From contig OX637628.1 in assembly GCA_951802195.1 (NCBI GenBank), positions 1,261,693 to 1,325,692 of the forward strand: 64,000 nucleotides of DNA, written 5' to 3'. The translations under genes and the position numbers were made by a program. Position 1 is the first letter of the stretch, and each line of letters opens with the position of its first letter. The notes under the pieces are model-generated. The model searched no databases. It was not told where the DNA came from and saw only the letters and a program-made list of their open reading frames with translations. This DNA is from Tausonia pullulans. Its lineage: Eukaryota > Basidiomycota > Tremellomycetes > Cystofilobasidiales > Mrakiaceae. Below are positions 25,624-36,117 of the stretch, in pieces.

Positions 25624-26892
25624 TCACTCCTTGACAGCAGGCGTCTCCTTCACCTCCGCCTCAACCTCCGGCGTCATAGCCTCCTCCTTCTGCTCCCCAT
25701 CGGCCCGCTCGACGAACTGGATAGCTCCGAAGCCGCGACCAAGGAGGACCTCCTTTGCGTACGTAGCCGTCTCGACCCCACTCTCGCCACCAAACACCGC
25801 CACCGTCGGGTGGCCATCGGCCCCCCAAACGAGCTCAACGGTCGAACCCTTAGCCGCCCGGTTGACAAGCTTCTCCCAAGCCGGGCGAACACTCGCCTTG
25901 ATGGTGTAGAACGCGAGCGCCGCCGTCGGCACGTCCTCCGTAGACCGCCGCCAGACGTCTGACCTGGCATGGCTGCCATCGGACTTTGGCTTGGTCGCAG
26001 CCGTCACCGGTGTCGGGGAAGAGGAGACGTCGGCAGACGGCACGTAAGGCGCTGAGCCCTCGCGGTTGGCGAACAGCTGGACCTTCTCCTCCATCCGGAG
26101 ACGCTCGACCTCGGCCTGCGGGGGAACGAGATACTGGGTGCCCTTGAGGGCCGCTCCCGGTGTGTTGGCCGCCACCTGCGGGTCGTACTCGGGCCAGTGG
26201 CCGGTGAAGGCATCGCCAGAGAAGGGCCGAGGGATTCCGTTCTTCCAAGGGTGGGCGCCCTTGACGAGGAGGCCGGCCTAGAGAAGAGGAGGGACGCGTC
26301 GCAGTGCGGTCAGCAAAGTGCTCTGGAGCAGCCGACGCTTGAGCGTGTGAGTCGCGCCTCTCGCCCACTCCCAAAAGTCCTCGACAGGAGGGAGAGAGAG
26401 ACAGGTCGCCAAAGAGAACAGCAAGGACCAACCTTTTCGAGCATCCAGACGACCTTCGTCGTCGGCTTCGCGCCTCCCTCGTTGAGCCACCACATGATCC
26501 TCGACTCGTTCCACTCGACACGCTTCTCGAATCGCTCGGCCGAGTGACCGGCCCAGTCGACGGCGTTTGGCAGGACGCGCATCTTGGGAACGCCATCCCA
26601 CTCGCCGAGCTTCTCAAGCGGAAGCGCGTCGCGGCGCATGTTGGAGGGGATCGCGACGAGGTGGTAGCGCTCAAAGCCCTTGTTGCCGGCCTTAGCTATC
26701 CGGAGACGGCTGGAGAGAGGAAGCAGGAGGGGTTCTCAGCGATGGACGGAGAGAACGAGAGCGGAGAAGACGAGGTACGGACACCTCGGCGCGGTTGAAG
26801 GTCGGGGGAAGCTTGACGACCTTCTTGAGCGGGAGGGGGAAGGCCCCGTTCCGGATCGTCGGGTTGGTGACTCTGGGGATGACCTGGGACAT
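25624..26892 (-). CDS. Conserved-looking protein of unknown function
   Basis: Not recognised. Three exons are inferred, with introns around 26790-26695 and 26435-26280, giving about 360 residues. The start MSQVIPRVTNPTIRNGAFPLPLKKVVKL is followed by a compact basic region with many Trp and Arg (MRRDALPLEKLGEWDG, WNESRIMWWLNEGG, LLVKGAHPWKNGIPRPF), then a charged linker and an alpha/beta-looking C-terminal part (ALAFYTIKASVRPAWEKL). It ends in a Glu-rich tail. The basic N-terminal part and lack of membrane segments would suit a mitochondrial ribosome-associated protein, but that is only an impression. It is divergently paired with SAS10, 214 bp between the start codons. Confidence 0.7.
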
Positions 26893-27106
26893 GTCCGGGA
26901 AGAAGAGAAGGGGCGGGCCCGGGAGAGCGAGAGGGTCTGTCGGTCGATGGAGGTCGATAGAGAAGAGCGAGCGCCTGCTCTGTCCTCCGCCTCTTCGCCC
27001 GCGTGCGCCCCTGCCCCGCCCGGCCGGAGCCAGCGCGTCTGGCCCAGATAATTTCGAGGTTCGCTCTCACCACCACCACGCCCCACCCTCCGCTCCCTCG
27101 TTCAGC
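26893..27106. promoter_or_regulatory. Shared divergent promoter, unknown gene / SAS10
   Basis: Only 214 bp separate the start codons of the minus-strand unknown gene (26892) and SAS10 (27107), so both promoters must lie in this interval. No TATA box is evident. A CACCACCACC motif sits near 27070. Confidence 0.55.
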
Positions 27107-29716
27107 ATGGCTCGCCCGAAGACGAGCAACAAGGCCAGGCCGCCTAAGGGCCCCAGCAAGGTCGACCGCAAGGACGCCTCGATCGCCAAGATGAACACCT
27201 GGGAGGACACCCTGGACTCGGGCGAGGACGAGTGTGAGTCCTGCTGCCGCCTCTCTTCTCCAGCTTGAGCAGCTGCTGATCAGGTCTCTCTCCCTCCTCC
27301 CTCTTCTGCCTCTCCTCTCTCTGGCCGAGCAACTCCAGTTGACCTCAACCGGGACCGCGTCCTCCTCAACGACACGTCCAACAAAGCTTCGCGCGCACCG
27401 GCCTCGGACGACGAGTTCGACGACGAGGACGAGGTCTTTGCCCTCCAGGACGATCAGGACGAAGACGACGATGAGGACGCCTATGCTGAAGAGGAGGCCG
27501 CCGGGCCCAAGGCCAAGAAGCAGCGCAAGCCCAAGGAGGCGCCCTCGACAGACCCCAAGGGCCGCTACGCCAAGGGCTCCGACGACGAGGGCGCGTTCGA
27601 CTCGGACGCTTCCGACGCCGACGACCAGGGCTCCGACGAGGAGGAGGAGACCTGGGGAACGAACGCTGCCGCCTACTACGCCCGGCCTTCGACGCGTCGG
27701 GCCAAGGAAGACGACGAAGAGGAAGGCGACTCCGACCTCGAGGAGCGCCGCGAGCTCGAAGACCAGGAGGCGAGGAAGCTTCAGCGCAAAATGAGGGAGC
27801 AGATGTCCGGCGCCGACTTTGGCCTTGGAGATCTCCCCCAGGTCGGAGAGTCCGACGAGGACGAGGATGAGGCGGCGATCGCTGCTCGGTGAGTGGCTCG
27901 CACGCGTCGGAACAACCGTTCCTCAGCCTGTGTCTGACCTTGAGTTTCTCTCTCCCTCTCCGCTCACGCCCTTGTGCTCTTCCAAAGTGCCACTGCCCCT
28001 ACCGAGCCCATCCCGACAGACACGCCGTCTCTGCTCCGCCATCTCGAGCGGACGGCGCCTGAGACGCTTGCGCTCGCCCGGGAGTGGGGGGACATTGCCG
28101 ACCAGGTCCCCAAGACGGCGGCGGCCATCAAGCTCGCCCAGCAGGACCTCGGCGAGGACCACCCGGCGATTGGGCCCATGATGCTCCAGTATCGTAGGTG
28201 CTAAGTCAGAGACGCGGGCACGAACGAGCTTCGACAGCTGACACTGCTTCCGCACATTCCTATAGAAACCCTCCTCACGTACGCGACGACGGTGGCCTTC
28301 TACCTTCATCTCGCGTCGCTGCCTCTCTCCAAGCGCCCCAACCTCGCCACCCACCCTGTCCTTGAGCGACTACTCCAGCTCAAGCACGCTCTCTCGGAGC
28401 TCGAGTCCCAGGACCTCGGTGTCGAGTTTGATGACGGCGACTCGGACGACGATGGTTCGGATTTCGCGTACGGCGAGATGAACGTCCAGGGTTCGGACGA
28501 GCTCGATGAAGAGGGCGACGACATGGAGTTGCTCGAGCTGGCGGCGCAGATTGAGGGGCTCGACGAGGCGACGAGAATGCAAGTCCTCAAGCACGTCAGT
28601 GCGGAGCAGAAGGCCAAGGTCCTTCGGCTCCTCGAGCAGGTCTCGGACGAGGAAGAGGAGGATGAGGAGGGCCATGAGGGAGACGAGAACTCCGAGGGCA
28701 TGGACGGCCTCGAGGGCGAACTTGACGAGCTGGAGGAGGAGGCCGAGGCCACCCCGCCGCCTCCACCATCGAAGAAGGCCAAGAAGACGAAGAAGGCGTC
28801 GTCAGTCGCCGTTCCCGTTCTTGAGGAGCCAACACCTTTCTTCTCCCATGCCTCTTCCTCTACCTTCTCGTCCTCTTCCGCCACCCCTTCCACCTCCACC
28901 TCCTCCGCCCGCAAGCCTCGGACCAAGAAGGGCCGTGCCGCCTCCGGCGACAGCGACGTCCTCCTCGAGCCGACCTCCCTCACTACTGCCGACGACGCCG
29001 AGAAGGCCGCCGCCCGTCATTCGCTCCGCTTCCACACGACCAAACTCAACCAGCTCGCCGCGCGTCGCACGTCGGCCCGCGCCGGTCGGATGGGCGGCGA
29101 TGAGGACATCCCGTACCGAAACAAGCAGGCTGGAAGGGATGCTGCGCTCAGGAAGAACGCTCCTAAAGGCGATGCAGGGGACGACCTTGATGGCGAGGAG
29201 TACGGCGAGGCTGACCACGCGACCGCGAGGAAGGTCCGCGGGGAAGCAATGTCCGGCGAGGAAGCGGCCGCTGCGCAGGCGGAGGAGGGCGACGATGGGT
29301 ACTACCAGCTGGTTAAGAAGCGCAAGCGCGAGGCCAAGGAGGAGAAGCAGGAATCCTACGACGAGGCGAGGAACGCGCAGAGGTGAGCAGTCCATCAAGC
29401 TCTGCTCGATGTTTGCCTCAACTGACATAGCTTTCCCCCTTTTCCTCTACTTCCTAGGATCACCGAGGATTCGTCTGGCGCCGCTGGCCCTCGTGGCCTC
29501 ACGCGCGCGATCCTCAAAAACAAAGGACTCACTCCTCACCGAGCCAAGGATGTCCGCAATCCTCGCGTCAAGAAGCGCAAGCGCTTCGAGAAGGCCAAAC
29601 GCCAGGTCGGGTCTATGCAGGCCGTCTACAAGGGTGGACAAAGCGCACTCCAGGGCAGCTATGGCGGAGAGCAGACTGGTATCTCCCAGGTTGTCAAGAG
29701 CAGGAAGTTTGTCTGA
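27107..29716 (+). CDS. SAS10: Sas10/Utp3 small-subunit processome protein
   Basis: Nucleolar component of the U3 snoRNP/SSU processome, needed for 18S rRNA maturation. Five exons (27107-27233, 27339-27888, 27988-28193, 28266-29382, 29458-29716) sum to 752 residues in one frame. After a basic N-terminus (MARPKTSNKARPPKG) there are long acidic blocks (DDEFDDEDEVFALQDDQDEDDDEDA) typical of the family. The Sas10/Utp3/C1D domain spans exon 3 to early exon 4 (ERTAPETLALAREWGDI, then PTLASHP-like RPNLATHPVLERLLQLK). The C-terminal Sas10 domain is highly conserved: LTRAILKNKGLTPHRAKDVRNP and ending VVKSRKFV. The acidic regions produce a spurious Ser-rich frame on the opposite strand. Confidence 0.94.
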
Positions 29717-29851
29717 GTTGCCCGTTCTCCTCGGATTTTATGACCCCCGTATCTTCTCTCTGGTATGTCGATGCGAATACAAGCGCGACATAATGATATT
29801 CAAAGCAATGGGGGAAGCTGCGGATACGGGAAAAATGAGGGGAGAGGGATC

Positions 29852-30588
29852 TTAGTTGGCAGCGCCGGTACCCTTGCCGTGCTCGGCGTCCTTGGGGTTG
29901 TCCTGCCCGTGGGCTGGTAAAAGGTGATGGGAGTTTGTCAGCGACCGGGAGTTCAGCAACGAAGGGAAAAAGCGCGTCATCGCAGGCAGGTAGGACGGAA
30001 GAGACGGTGCAGTGCGGGGCCAAAAGATTGGGGAAGATGAGAAGGGCAGAGTGCGGTGATGAATGTGCACCCTGTTCCACACATCGTCGTCATCTACCCT
30101 TCTCGAGCTTTTCAAGAAAGACATCACGAAGAGAGGGGCCGAAAGGTCGTGTGAGGGTCGCAAAGCGCAATGAAAGAGCAGGAAGGCGGACCGCAAACCG
30201 CCTCCATCCCCCTTCGCTATGCTCCATGGACAGATCGCCTGACGGCTCGCCGGCGACCCAGGAACCTCGAACGGTTCTTCAACCCCAATGATGACGAGAC
30301 ACTTGGACCACAGCTACAGAGACGAAGAGAAGAAAGGACGAACCATCGGCCCCATCGTCAGCAGAGACACCACGAGCCTCACGCTCCTTGGCGAGAGCTC
30401 CGGCGACTCCCCCGGTCTCGGCAAGGCCTGGCAAGGAGGGAAGCAAAAGCAGATGCCAGGAGGTAAGCAGGAGGAAGAGGAGAAGTCAAGGATGCAGAGA
30501 GGACGGGGAGAGAGGGCAACGAACCGTCCTTCTTGCCCTCGTTGGCGGCGGCGGAGATGTCGGCAGCAGGCTTGTTGATGGCGGACAT
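29852..30588 (-). CDS. Small hydrophilic 69-residue protein, function unknown
   Basis: Three exons (30588-30525, 30427-30344, 29913-29852) join to exactly 70 codons including the stop. The product starts MSAINKPAADISAAANEGKK, continues with GVAGALAKEREARGV and ends in a Gly/His/Asp-rich tail (HGQDNPKDAEHGKGTG). It has no Cys, Trp, Phe or membrane segment and is probably disordered, in the manner of small stress or hydrophilin-like proteins; that comparison is only compositional. Both donors are GTTCGT. The second intron is 430 nt, twice the length of the whole coding sequence, and might hide another exon. The frame is preserved over both junctions and the amino acid bias is coherent, which supports a real gene. 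No homologue recognised. Confidence 0.6.
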
Positions 30589-30870
30589 GGTTGAGAGTAG
30601 ATGAGAGCGAGATGGAAGAGGAGTGCTGGTGGTGTTTGGTGATGGTTGGTGGTGAGAGAGAAAGGAAAGGGAACGAGGAAAGAAGAGGGGGAGCAGCGGG
30701 CTGAGCGTGCGACCTCATCGACTGCGATGACGAGGACCTCTCGCTCTAAACAAATCCAAACGCGTCACCACCCATCGGCCCACCGGAGCCGGGGGCCCAT
30801 TCAGCCCCACGCTTACTCTTGCGTCTTTCCCTGGTCAGACATCTTCGCAGCAGAGAACGAATTCGTGCCA

Positions 30871-32601
30871 TCATCGCACCAGAGCTAGCACTTCGCCCTC
30901 GTCCTCCGCCTCCGCCACCTGGGCGAACCCCTCTTCTTCCTCGTCACTAAAGTGCAGGAGCAGCGTATCGCTCTCGCCCGTCCCTTGCCCATCTCCAACT
31001 CCGCCTTCGCCGTCTTCGAGGAAGGCGCCCGACTCGGCCTTCATCTTGGCGATGTGTGCAAGGAGGGCGCGGTAGATCCACCTGCGGTAAGGGGTGAGTG
31101 AGCGCTGTACGAGCGAGGTAAATTTAGAGACCAGCAACGTACCATCCAATGGCGAAGGAGATGGCGAAACCAAGGACGATGGATCCAACATTGAGCAGCT
31201 TAGCCACACGATCCATGCTTTGACGCTCCTTGGAGTCAGCGAGGTTGTCTAACCGGGAGCCGATGAAGACGGCGATGATGAGCCGAGGAAGCATGCACCT
31301 GGGGAGAGCCGAGGGCCCGGGGGGGGGGGGAAGGGGTCGTAGGTGAGTGGGATAAGAGCATCGTCGTCAAGGCAGGACACGCTCACACGGTGGCGATGAA
31401 AAAGTGTAAGAACGAGACAGATTCGAGGGTCTGCGCGGGGAGAACAAGGATTAAGATCGCTGAACGAGCTTGCTGAAACCGCAAGCGACTCACAGCAAAG
31501 AAGCCGTTCGACAGGGCAAAGGGAAGAGGACACCATCTGAGAGCGATGAGAAGTGGGAGACTTTTGCTCTTCTGTTAAGAGGATAGTCCCGCGAAAAGGG
31601 GACGGGGTTGTCAGACGCAGTTGCGAGCGACTTGATCCCAAGAATGGCATTCACCACCACAGCCTGGAAAGCCTGCAGGAGTTCACAACGCAATCATGAG
31701 AGACAGCGTCAGTCGATAAGGAGGTCGATGCATTGGGCTGCGCGGGCGGGCCACGTACCTCCCACTTGCCTCCGTCGCGGCCCTTGCCGACAATGTTCTT
31801 GAACTGCTTGCGGAGCACGAAGCGATAGAGCGCAAACGCCAAGCTGCTCCCGGCGAGGGTGCCGACCCAGGCCTGAAGCGTACGCAAGGAGATCGGTGAC
31901 AACCGCATAACACGGACATTAGCGAGACACGCCCACAACGCGTGCGCAGGAAGAGCGGCGCACGATTGGGATACCGGGCCAGAGGCCAAACGTGAAACCG
32001 CAGAAAGTGAGGCTCGAGGCAAACCCAAAGAAGGGTGGCGTGGCGGCCAGAGCTGTAGAGCAAAAGGCGTGAGGGATCGAGAGGGTGGGCGCCCGTTAGC
32101 CTGAGGTGGAGACAACCGGCAGCGAAGAGGAACGACGCACCGATCATCGAGCCGACGACAAAGTATCCAGGCCAGCCGAGGGCCTGTATGCTGGCTGCGA
32201 GGTGAGCGAACTGTCGAGGGCGACACCCAGGGCGTCGGATCAGCAAGAGTAAAAGTAAACGCGCGCGCGCGTCTCCCCCCGAGAGAGAAGCAGGTTCCCG
32301 ACACAGCGGCGTACAAAGTCACCAGTCCTCTTGGGTCCGATGGCGACGAGGCCCCCGATGAGGATGACATGGGCAGCGACCAGGATCCCTGAGGCGAGAC
32401 GGGTGGTTGGTCAGCCCAAGAATGGGAGAGGACCGTCGGGCCTCGCCGGCGGTCGGGGGGAAGAGCCAGCCACAGACAGATGACGGCCTTGTGGGCGGGC
32501 TGAAGTTTCTTGTACCGGGTCGGGATGGAGCAGACGTAGTCGAACGATTGCCGGGGGAAAGCCCTGAGCGTCTCGGAGAAGGTGGGTACCGAGACTGACA
32601 T
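30871..32601 (-). CDS. TVP38: TVP38/TMEM64-family Golgi membrane protein
   Basis: Multi-pass membrane protein of the SNARE-associated (DedA-like) superfamily, expected in Golgi/endosomal membranes with a role in vesicle traffic or lipid homeostasis. The start MSVSVPTFSETL is followed by a basic segment ending KLQPAHKAVICLWLAL. Later exons give helices GILVAAHVILIGGLVAIGP, ALGWPGYFVVGSMI and AWVGTLAGSSLAFALYRFVLRKQ, the last being the conserved G-x-x-x-G-S family block, then KWEAFQAVVVN, CMLPRLIIAVFIGSRLDNLAD and a final helix GSIVLGFAISFAIGWWIYRALL. The PRLIIAVFIGSRL block is the usual Tvp38 signature. The tail is acidic and ends GEVLALVR. At least nine introns are inferred; internal boundaries are approximate. 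Confidence 0.82.
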
Positions 32602-33204
32602 AGTGTGGTGTGAAGGGAGTTGAGCGAAAGAGTCGAGCTCGCGCGAGAGTAGCTGCCGGCTGAGAGCGACAGAATGGCCGTCTGGCCTGTGCGGCCGAGG
32701 GCGGAGGGGAGACACCGGCGGGTGTCTCCCTCTGCGTTTCTTCTTTGGGGGAAAGAGCAACGCAGCCAGCTTAGTTCTCGCGTGTCCTAGATCGAAGCTG
32801 CATCAGAGTCTCAGGCACGATTAGGGTGGCACGCCCATACAAGAGAGACTCGTTGGGACAAATCATCGAAAATCGCCAGCAGGTGCATTTTCCGACTTGG
32901 CCAAATAAATGAGCGATTCAACTGAGAAATTGGAGGATCTCAGTACTGCTAATCTCTCCATGTGGTCAGACAATGAAGCGGGCAGTAGACTCGACGGATT
33001 TATTGAACGTGAGATCGGCGCGCCTCTCACGGCAATCATAACGAAGCTCGCAGGTCTGCTTGGCTGTCGGATCTTCTTTTTATAGATCAACTTTGTCTGT
33101 TTTCCTCTTCCGCTTCTTTCCGGCCCATGATTGATACAGTAGCATTATCAAAGCATGGTTGTTGACAGCGATCCACAGCCTTCAAGGGTCTCGTCCCCTC
33201 CTCC
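32602..33204. other. Intergenic, no supported gene
   Basis: 603 bp between two minus-strand genes. The right part is AT-richer than its surroundings (for example 32880-32960 and 33070-33100), consistent with a 3' UTR and terminator of the neighbouring gene and the promoter of TVP38. Nothing else seen. Confidence 0.5.
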
Positions 33205-34615
33205 TTAATCCTCATCAACAGATGGTAGCGGCGGGCCCCAGAAGAAGGCATAGTACAAGTCAATCCGGGCAGCACTAAAAAGTGATCCGGGTGGTCAGTG
33301 ACGAACGCGAGACTTCAGGTGGGTAGTTATTGACTCGCGAGTCTCGTGGATATGAGCTACTCACGCGATCCGATTCAACCATGCTGGATATCTGACAAGT
33401 GAGCGGGTGACATGCATCAGTCGGCCGAAGCAAGCAGCCTCGCCACGAGAGCTGGCGGCACTTTACCCACTTCGCGGTTGCCTCTAGAACGATCGTATCG
33501 TTCGGCTGCGCCATGCGGAGTAGAGAAAAACGGGCGGCGAAGCCTCCCGGAACTGGATCCCGGAGGATTGAAATCGTGTGATTTTTGAGATACTGGCCAC
33601 TATGTTGGGGGCGATGTCAGTCTTCCGGCCATCGCCGAGCGCCGCCGCCTAGGACACACGCATGAACATTGTACTGGATCGTCGTCCGTGAGAGAGGGAC
33701 CTCGATTTCGACCTCGCCGTCTGCTGATTCAGCCATCGTCGCTGGGAGGTCTGGGAAGGAGAACGGGTTGGATGACCGGCGCCGGGAGCTGCCACCGACA
33801 TCGTTGTCTTTCTCCGAGACCGGTGGAGGTGTTGGGTTCTTGCGGTGTGGCCGGCGGAGAAAGGCGTCAAAGTAGGATGACGAGCCTTCATATGTGCCTG
33901 CAGAAGGAGTACAGTATTCAGCATTAGGCTCTTCTCCACCTCAGGCACAAGGGGTAACATCAATCATGGCGGACCGTAGTGCTGGGGAAAGCTGCTGAAG
34001 CCCTGGTCCATCGATCGAATACCAATGCGGATCTCTTGGAGCCGTCCGGCGCGTCGCAGGGGGCGGGAGACTAGATAGTCCAGGCTCCTCTGCTCAATCA
34101 CGGTTGGCCGCTGCTTACTGACGTTGACGAGGGTGTCTGCAAGGGATGTCACCGGCGGCCGCGGACGAAGCAGACAGACATGTCAGAGAACAAACTTCTT
34201 GCCGAAAGGGAAGAGAGGAATGCCCCACAGTATCTCGCCAAGTCGAGGATCTCGAGAGCCAGCTCGGGAGGGAGGAGGCGTGCTAGCCACTGGATGAGCC
34301 GTCGTCGTCAACCGTCGTTCGGTCAGCGCGTAAGCATAAGAATGGACGGGCGGTCTTATCATGCTCGCGGATCCCCGGCGGACTAACCGTCCTCGCCTCT
34401 AATTGATCTCTCGGGGACGGACTCCAGGCGGGCCGCTCCTCGTCGTCAAAGGGGTCCGGCTGGGCTCGAAGGAGCGCGGCGGCCTTGAGGCGGTCAGCGT
34501 CGATGGGCGACGAGAAAAGGGAAGTGAGCCCCGACGGTAGGCGATCGAAGATGATGAGCCAGACGGTGAGTGGGAAGAGGAGAAGAGCCAGGAGGATGCC
34601 TGCACTCGAAGTCAT
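33205..34615 (-). CDS. Fungal-specific protein of unknown function with N-terminal anchor
   Basis: Resembles a recurring basidiomycete family without assigned function. The N-terminus has a membrane segment (MTSSAGILLALLLFPLTVWLIIF). A later exon reads WLARLLPPELALEILDLARY, an F-box-like start common in this family. Then come YLVSRPLRRAGRLQEIRIGIRSMDQGFSSFPQHYGTYEGSSSYFDAF, in pieces, a basic disordered linker, and a C-terminal part NDTIVLEATAKYPAWLNRIAARIDLYYAFFWGPPLP rebuilt over two introns (33500-33400 region and 33360-33270). The stop is at 33205. Fungal proteins with the order LLPxELxxxILDxAxYW ... DQGWS/YSxxxxxxGTYxxSxTWF ... GDxIxLxAxAxYPxWxNxVxxA are often found as multigene sets; their role is not known. 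The N-terminal membrane anchor is less usual for them. Confidence 0.7.
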
Positions 34616-34796
34616 GTGAAGGGAGAGAAAGTGGTGGTTGGGAAGTTGCCAGCGATTCGAGAGGCAGGTGCTTGGCTTCAGGTCGGGCGAGGCCGAGGCA
34701 GGAGAGGAGGAAGCACTCTGACGAAGGTCGACTTCTCCTACAGATCACCAGCTACCAGCCAACCATTCCTCTACATATCTGTGCACTCTGCCCAGG
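34616..34796. promoter_or_regulatory. Shared divergent promoter, unknown gene / PITH gene
   Basis: 181 bp between the start codons at 34615 (-) and 34797 (+). Both promoters must be here. No TATA box stands out. Confidence 0.5.
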
Positions 34797-36117
34797 ATGC
34801 CAGCATCCTGCGAAGACGACCTTAGTGCGTTGCTCGTCGAGCGTCCGAGTGCTCGCGCTCAGTCCTCTGCCTTTACCGACTCACACCCCTACCCAACTCC
34901 CTCCCATAGCTCTCTCCGATCTCCTCATTTCGTCGACGGCAAGCTCCCGACAGACCTCGGGCGCGGCATCGACAACCAATCTCTTTGCCCAGATCGACCG
35001 TGACCAGGTCTGGGGGCTTAACCTCGATGAGGACGTCGCGACGGCGAGCGCCGGCGAGGGCCCCGGGCCGGCCAAGGCGGTGATCAAGGCGTGGGAGGAT
35101 AGAGGCTCGGAGTTGACGTGGGTGGACAGTGGGGTGGACGATCAGGTACGCGCTCAAGCTGTCTGGAGGTAACAGAAGGAAGAGAAGAAAGGAAGATGAC
35201 AGGGAGACCGACGTGGAGGGGAACGCACTTGCGCTGACGCGACGCCCCGGTGCAGCTCATCCTTGAGGTGCCCTTCATTCAGAACGTCCGGTGAGGGTTC
35301 CGTCATTCACGGAGGCCCGACAAGATGCTCATCGTTGTTTCCTCCAATCCTAGCGTCCGGTCGATCCTGATCAAGACTGGTGAATGCGAGAAAGCGAAGT
35401 CTTTCGCTGTGTACGACCCTGACCTCGCACGTCCGCCCTGTCCTGCAGCCCGAGGGTCGCGATCCCCGACTGTACTTAAGATCTACGCCAACAGGCCGGG
35501 AGGAGTCACCTTCGATAATACGAATCCGCCGCCGGATGGCCTCAAGCCAGCACAGGAGGTCTCGCTGTCGTCGTCGACGATGCCCGGGGTGATCGAGTAT
35601 CCTTTGAAGGTCGGACTGAGCGTACCTCTCCCCCTTTCCGTCGCACACACAAACTGAAAGCCTTTCCATCTCGCAGGTCCAGATCTTCAAGGACGTCGTC
35701 TCGCTCAGCCTGTTCTTTGGCGAGAGCGAGGGCGGCGAGCAGACGCGGCTGTAGTGAGTCAGGGATGTTCATCATCTGTCTTTCACAGACTATGCTGACG
35801 TTGATCACTTACGTTCCCTCACACTAGCTGTATGTCATATCTCGTGAATGAATGGAAGTATTCGTCTAAGTAAAGCCTGACCTATCTCCTGCATCGCACG
35901 ACCAGACGTTGGTTTTCTCGGAGACCCTCGCAATCCGGGCAAGTCGCACGACACAGAGATGTCGATCCCTGCAGCTCAGGTGCGCCTTCCTCCCCTCTTT
36001 TCCATCTCCATCGGCTGATTTCCGATGCCTCTCGGTGATCTCGTTTCTCAGGGTGCAGATGCCCCAATCGACGGCGTTCGTGAGGCCAACACACCTCGGA
36101 ACACAACGATCCGATGA
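34797..36117 (+). CDS. Stand-alone PITH-domain protein (PITHD1-like)
   Basis: The PITH domain is the proteasome-interacting C-terminal half of thioredoxin-like TXNL1. Here it occurs without thioredoxin, as in PITHD1, which may modulate the proteasome. Exons inferred: a short one from 34797 (MPASCEDDL), then one beginning near 34911 (TLSDLLISSTASS). The domain runs NLFAQIDRDQVWGLNLDE, AKAVIKAWEDRGSELTWVDSGVDDQ, LILEVPFIQNVRVRSILIKTG, VLKIYANRPGG, FDNTNPPPDGLKPAQEVSL, VIEYPLKVQIFKDVVSLSLFF and a final YVGFLGD. The pattern NLFxxIDRDxVWxLN and the (V/I)RSILI(K/R)TG strand are diagnostic. The tail ends ANTPRNTTIR. No CxxC is present. Confidence 0.85.

Noticed and set aside
28306-28983. Ser-rich minus-strand frame of 225 codons inside SAS10
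   Set aside because: It is the antisense reading of GAC/GAG-rich acidic codons of SAS10, which has firm family motifs in the + frame.
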